A stretch of 64,000 nucleotides of DNA from the NCBI RefSeq assembly GCF_014109765.1, contig NZ_CP059139.1, positions 2,794,001 to 2,858,000 of the forward strand, given 5' to 3'. The position numbers and the translations under genes are program-made. The notes beneath the pieces are model-generated. The model saw nothing but the letters and a program-made list of their open reading frames with translations, had not been told where the DNA came from and ran no database searches. The stretch is from Pseudomonas berkeleyensis (lineage in GTDB: Bacteria; Pseudomonadota; Gammaproteobacteria; Pseudomonadales; Pseudomonadaceae). The stretch's first letter is position 1. The number at the start of each line of letters is the position of its first letter. This document shows, piece after piece, positions 62,897 through 64,000 of the stretch.

Positions 62897-62951
62897 GCGC
62901 ATGGCGCACCCTACAAACTCCCGCACGCGCGCCTCCAACGTAGGGTGCGCC
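62897..62951. repeat. Dispersed Pseudomonas intergenic palindrome (GTAGGGTGCGCC family)
   Basis: GGCGCACCCTAC (62903-62914) is a perfect 12-bp inverted repeat of GTAGGGTGCGCC (62940-62951). A further CACCCTAC follows at about 63014. It fills the spacer between the convergent hydrolase and glgB genes, and a near-identical half copy is at 49049-49066. Confidence 0.6.
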
Positions 62952-63019
62952 GCGCGCACCGGCTTTTGGCTTTTGCACTCTAACCGCGGTGCGCACGACC
63001 TAGGCGCCCCCGCGACACC

Positions 63020-64000
63020 CTACGGGCGGAGCAGCAGTGTGGCCAGCGGTGGCAATTGCAGATTCAGCGAATCGGCCTGGCCATGAGCCGCTACAGCGTC
63101 GCTATGCAGCTCGCCCTGAGTACCCGCCCCCGAACCACTCCAGCGGCTCTCGTCGGTATTGAGCAGCACCCGCCAGCTTCCAGCCTTTGGCACGCCAATG
63201 CGGTAGCCATCGATCACCTGTGGCGTGAAATTGTGCACCACCAGCAGCGATTCGCCGTCCCGACCGTGCCGCAGCCAGGCGAATACGCTGTTGCGGGCGT
63301 CATCGCCGATCAGCCATTGGAAACCTTCGGCTCGATCGTCCAGCTGATGCAGCGCCGGCTCGCCGCGATACAACCGGTTCAGCTCACGCACCAGTGCCTG
63401 GCTCGCCGCATGTTCGGGGTACTGCAGCAGGTACCAGTCCAGTTGCTGGTCGTGATTCCATTCGCACCACTGGCCGAATTCGCAACCCATGAACAGCAGC
63501 TTCTTGCCCGGATGCGTCCACATCAGCGCCAGAAACAGGCGCAGGTTGGCGAACTGCTGCCAGCGATCGCCCGGCATGCGCCCGAGCAGCGAACGTTTGC
63601 CATGCACCACTTCGTCGTGGGAGATCGGCAGGATGAACCGCTCGGAAAACGCGTAGTGCAAACCGAAGGTGATCTGGTGATGGTGGTGCCGGCGAAACAT
63701 CGGGTCTTGCTGGATGTAGCTCAGGCTGTCGTTCATCCAGCCCATGTTCCACTTGTGGGTGAAGCCCAGGCCGCCCTCCTGCACCGGCCGGCTGACGCCG
63801 GGCCAGGCGGTGGATTCCTCGGCGATCATCAGTGCGCCCGGCACCTCGGTGCGCACCACCTCGTTGAGGTGCTGGAGAAACTCGATGGCCTCCAGGTTCT
63901 CGCGCCCGCCGTGACGGTTGGGAATCCACTGCCCCGCTTCGCGCGAATAGTCGCGATACAGCATCGAGGCCACCGCATCCACGCGCAGACCATCGACGTG
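63020..64000 (-). CDS. glgB: 1,4-alpha-glucan branching enzyme (C-terminal part; 5' end outside window)
   Basis: 326 codons are visible; the frame is open to base 64000, so the N-terminal half (about 400 residues in typical GlgB) is beyond the window. All three GH13 catalytic residues are inside: nucleophile Asp in [20 protein letters not shown], Glu in [13 protein letters not shown] and Asp in [20 protein letters not shown]. The C-terminal all-beta domain ends in [13 protein letters not shown]. It introduces alpha-1,6 branches. In P. aeruginosa it follows treS/pep2 and glgE, which may lie just outside. Confidence 0.96.
   Translation of the reverse strand, partial: HVDGLRVDAVASMLYRDYSREAGQWIPNRHGGRENLEAIEFLQHLNEVVRTEVPGALMIAEESTAWPGVSRPVQEGGLGFTHKWNMGWMNDSLSYIQQDPMFRRHHHHQITFGLHYAFSERFILPISHDEVVHGKRSLLGRMPGDRWQQFANLRLFLALMWTHPGKKLLFMGCEFGQWCEWNHDQQLDWYLLQYPEHAASQALVRELNRLYRGEPALHQLDDRAEGFQWLIGDDARNSVFAWLRHGRDGESLLVVHNFTPQVIDGYRIGVPKAGSWRVLLNTDESRWSGSGAGTQGELHSDAVAAHGQADSLNLQLPPLATLLLRP

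Overview
The window reads as chromosome of a Pseudomonas species, probably of the P. mendocina / P. oleovorans / P. pseudoalcaligenes type. Coding GC is high, protein families are typical of the genus, operons are tightly packed with ATGA and GTGA overlaps, and there is a trehalose/alpha-glucan/katE stress cluster like the one in P. aeruginosa. The species is inferred. No rRNA, tRNA, CRISPR array or complete insertion sequence was seen.

Layout. (1) 1-3276: 3' end of a tripartite tricarboxylate transporter operon (tctC-tctB-tctA) followed by an NAD-dependent 2-hydroxyacid dehydrogenase. (2) 3320-16028, minus strand: a four-gene type I secretion operon. It holds a 2704-residue adhesin with about 25 Ig-like repeats, a TolC-like outer membrane protein, an ABC exporter and an HlyD-like adaptor. 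(3) 16029-20571: a non-coding or degraded stretch, then a GNAT-Rnk fusion, two PA2169-type four-helix proteins, a ClpP-like protein and a small hypothetical protein. (4) 20572-26221: an aa3/caa3-type cytochrome c oxidase locus (CopD/HemJ-like protein, DUF2231 protein, CoxB with a C-terminal cytochrome c domain, a fused subunit I/III, a small membrane protein, CtaG). (5) 26222-28362: an AT-richer patch with small orphan genes, a PLDc_N protein, a Cys-rich copper-binding four-helix protein and an unlisted 59-residue acidic protein. (6) 28395-31776: catalase HPII, a DUF4142 exported protein and a CinA/PncC amidase. (7) 32023-42611: glgA-treZ-malQ-treY, a DUF2934 protein and glgX. (8) 42643-44558: an MFS transporter and a divergent TetR regulator with three operator-like repeats between them. 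(9) 44706-49378: alcohol dehydrogenase, then an ybhP-clsB-ybhN type membrane-lipid operon and a small protein. (10) 49385-53842, minus: glycogen phosphorylase, a TetR regulator and a beta-ketoacyl-ACP synthase. (11) 53907-60336: an RND efflux pump (MFP and RND on minus, OMF on plus) with its TetR repressor flanked by two matching palindromes. (12) 60588-62871: a three-gene operon (Cys-rich exported protein, DUF3182 protein, alpha/beta hydrolase). (13) 63020-64000: C-terminal part of glgB, running out of the window.

How the genes fit together. GlgA, GlgB, GlgX, GlgP and MalQ build, branch, trim and rework alpha-glucan; TreY and TreZ convert glucan ends to trehalose. KatE, the DUF2383/DUF2934/DUF4142 proteins, the ClpP-like protein, Csp and the cardiolipin synthase operon fit a general or stationary-phase stress island. 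The adhesin operon is a self-contained surface-attachment module and carries an N-terminal TAAG motif of the kind cut by LapG proteases. The most checkable new observations are two palindromes of identical design around the pump repressor (58149-58172 and 58837-58860), three 15-bp CATAC-N5-GTATG sites in the MFS/TetR gap, a ketoacyl synthase and second TetR gene directly behind the pump, and the DUF3182/hydrolase/secreted-protein triad. I did not find a clear-cut new defence or mobile system.
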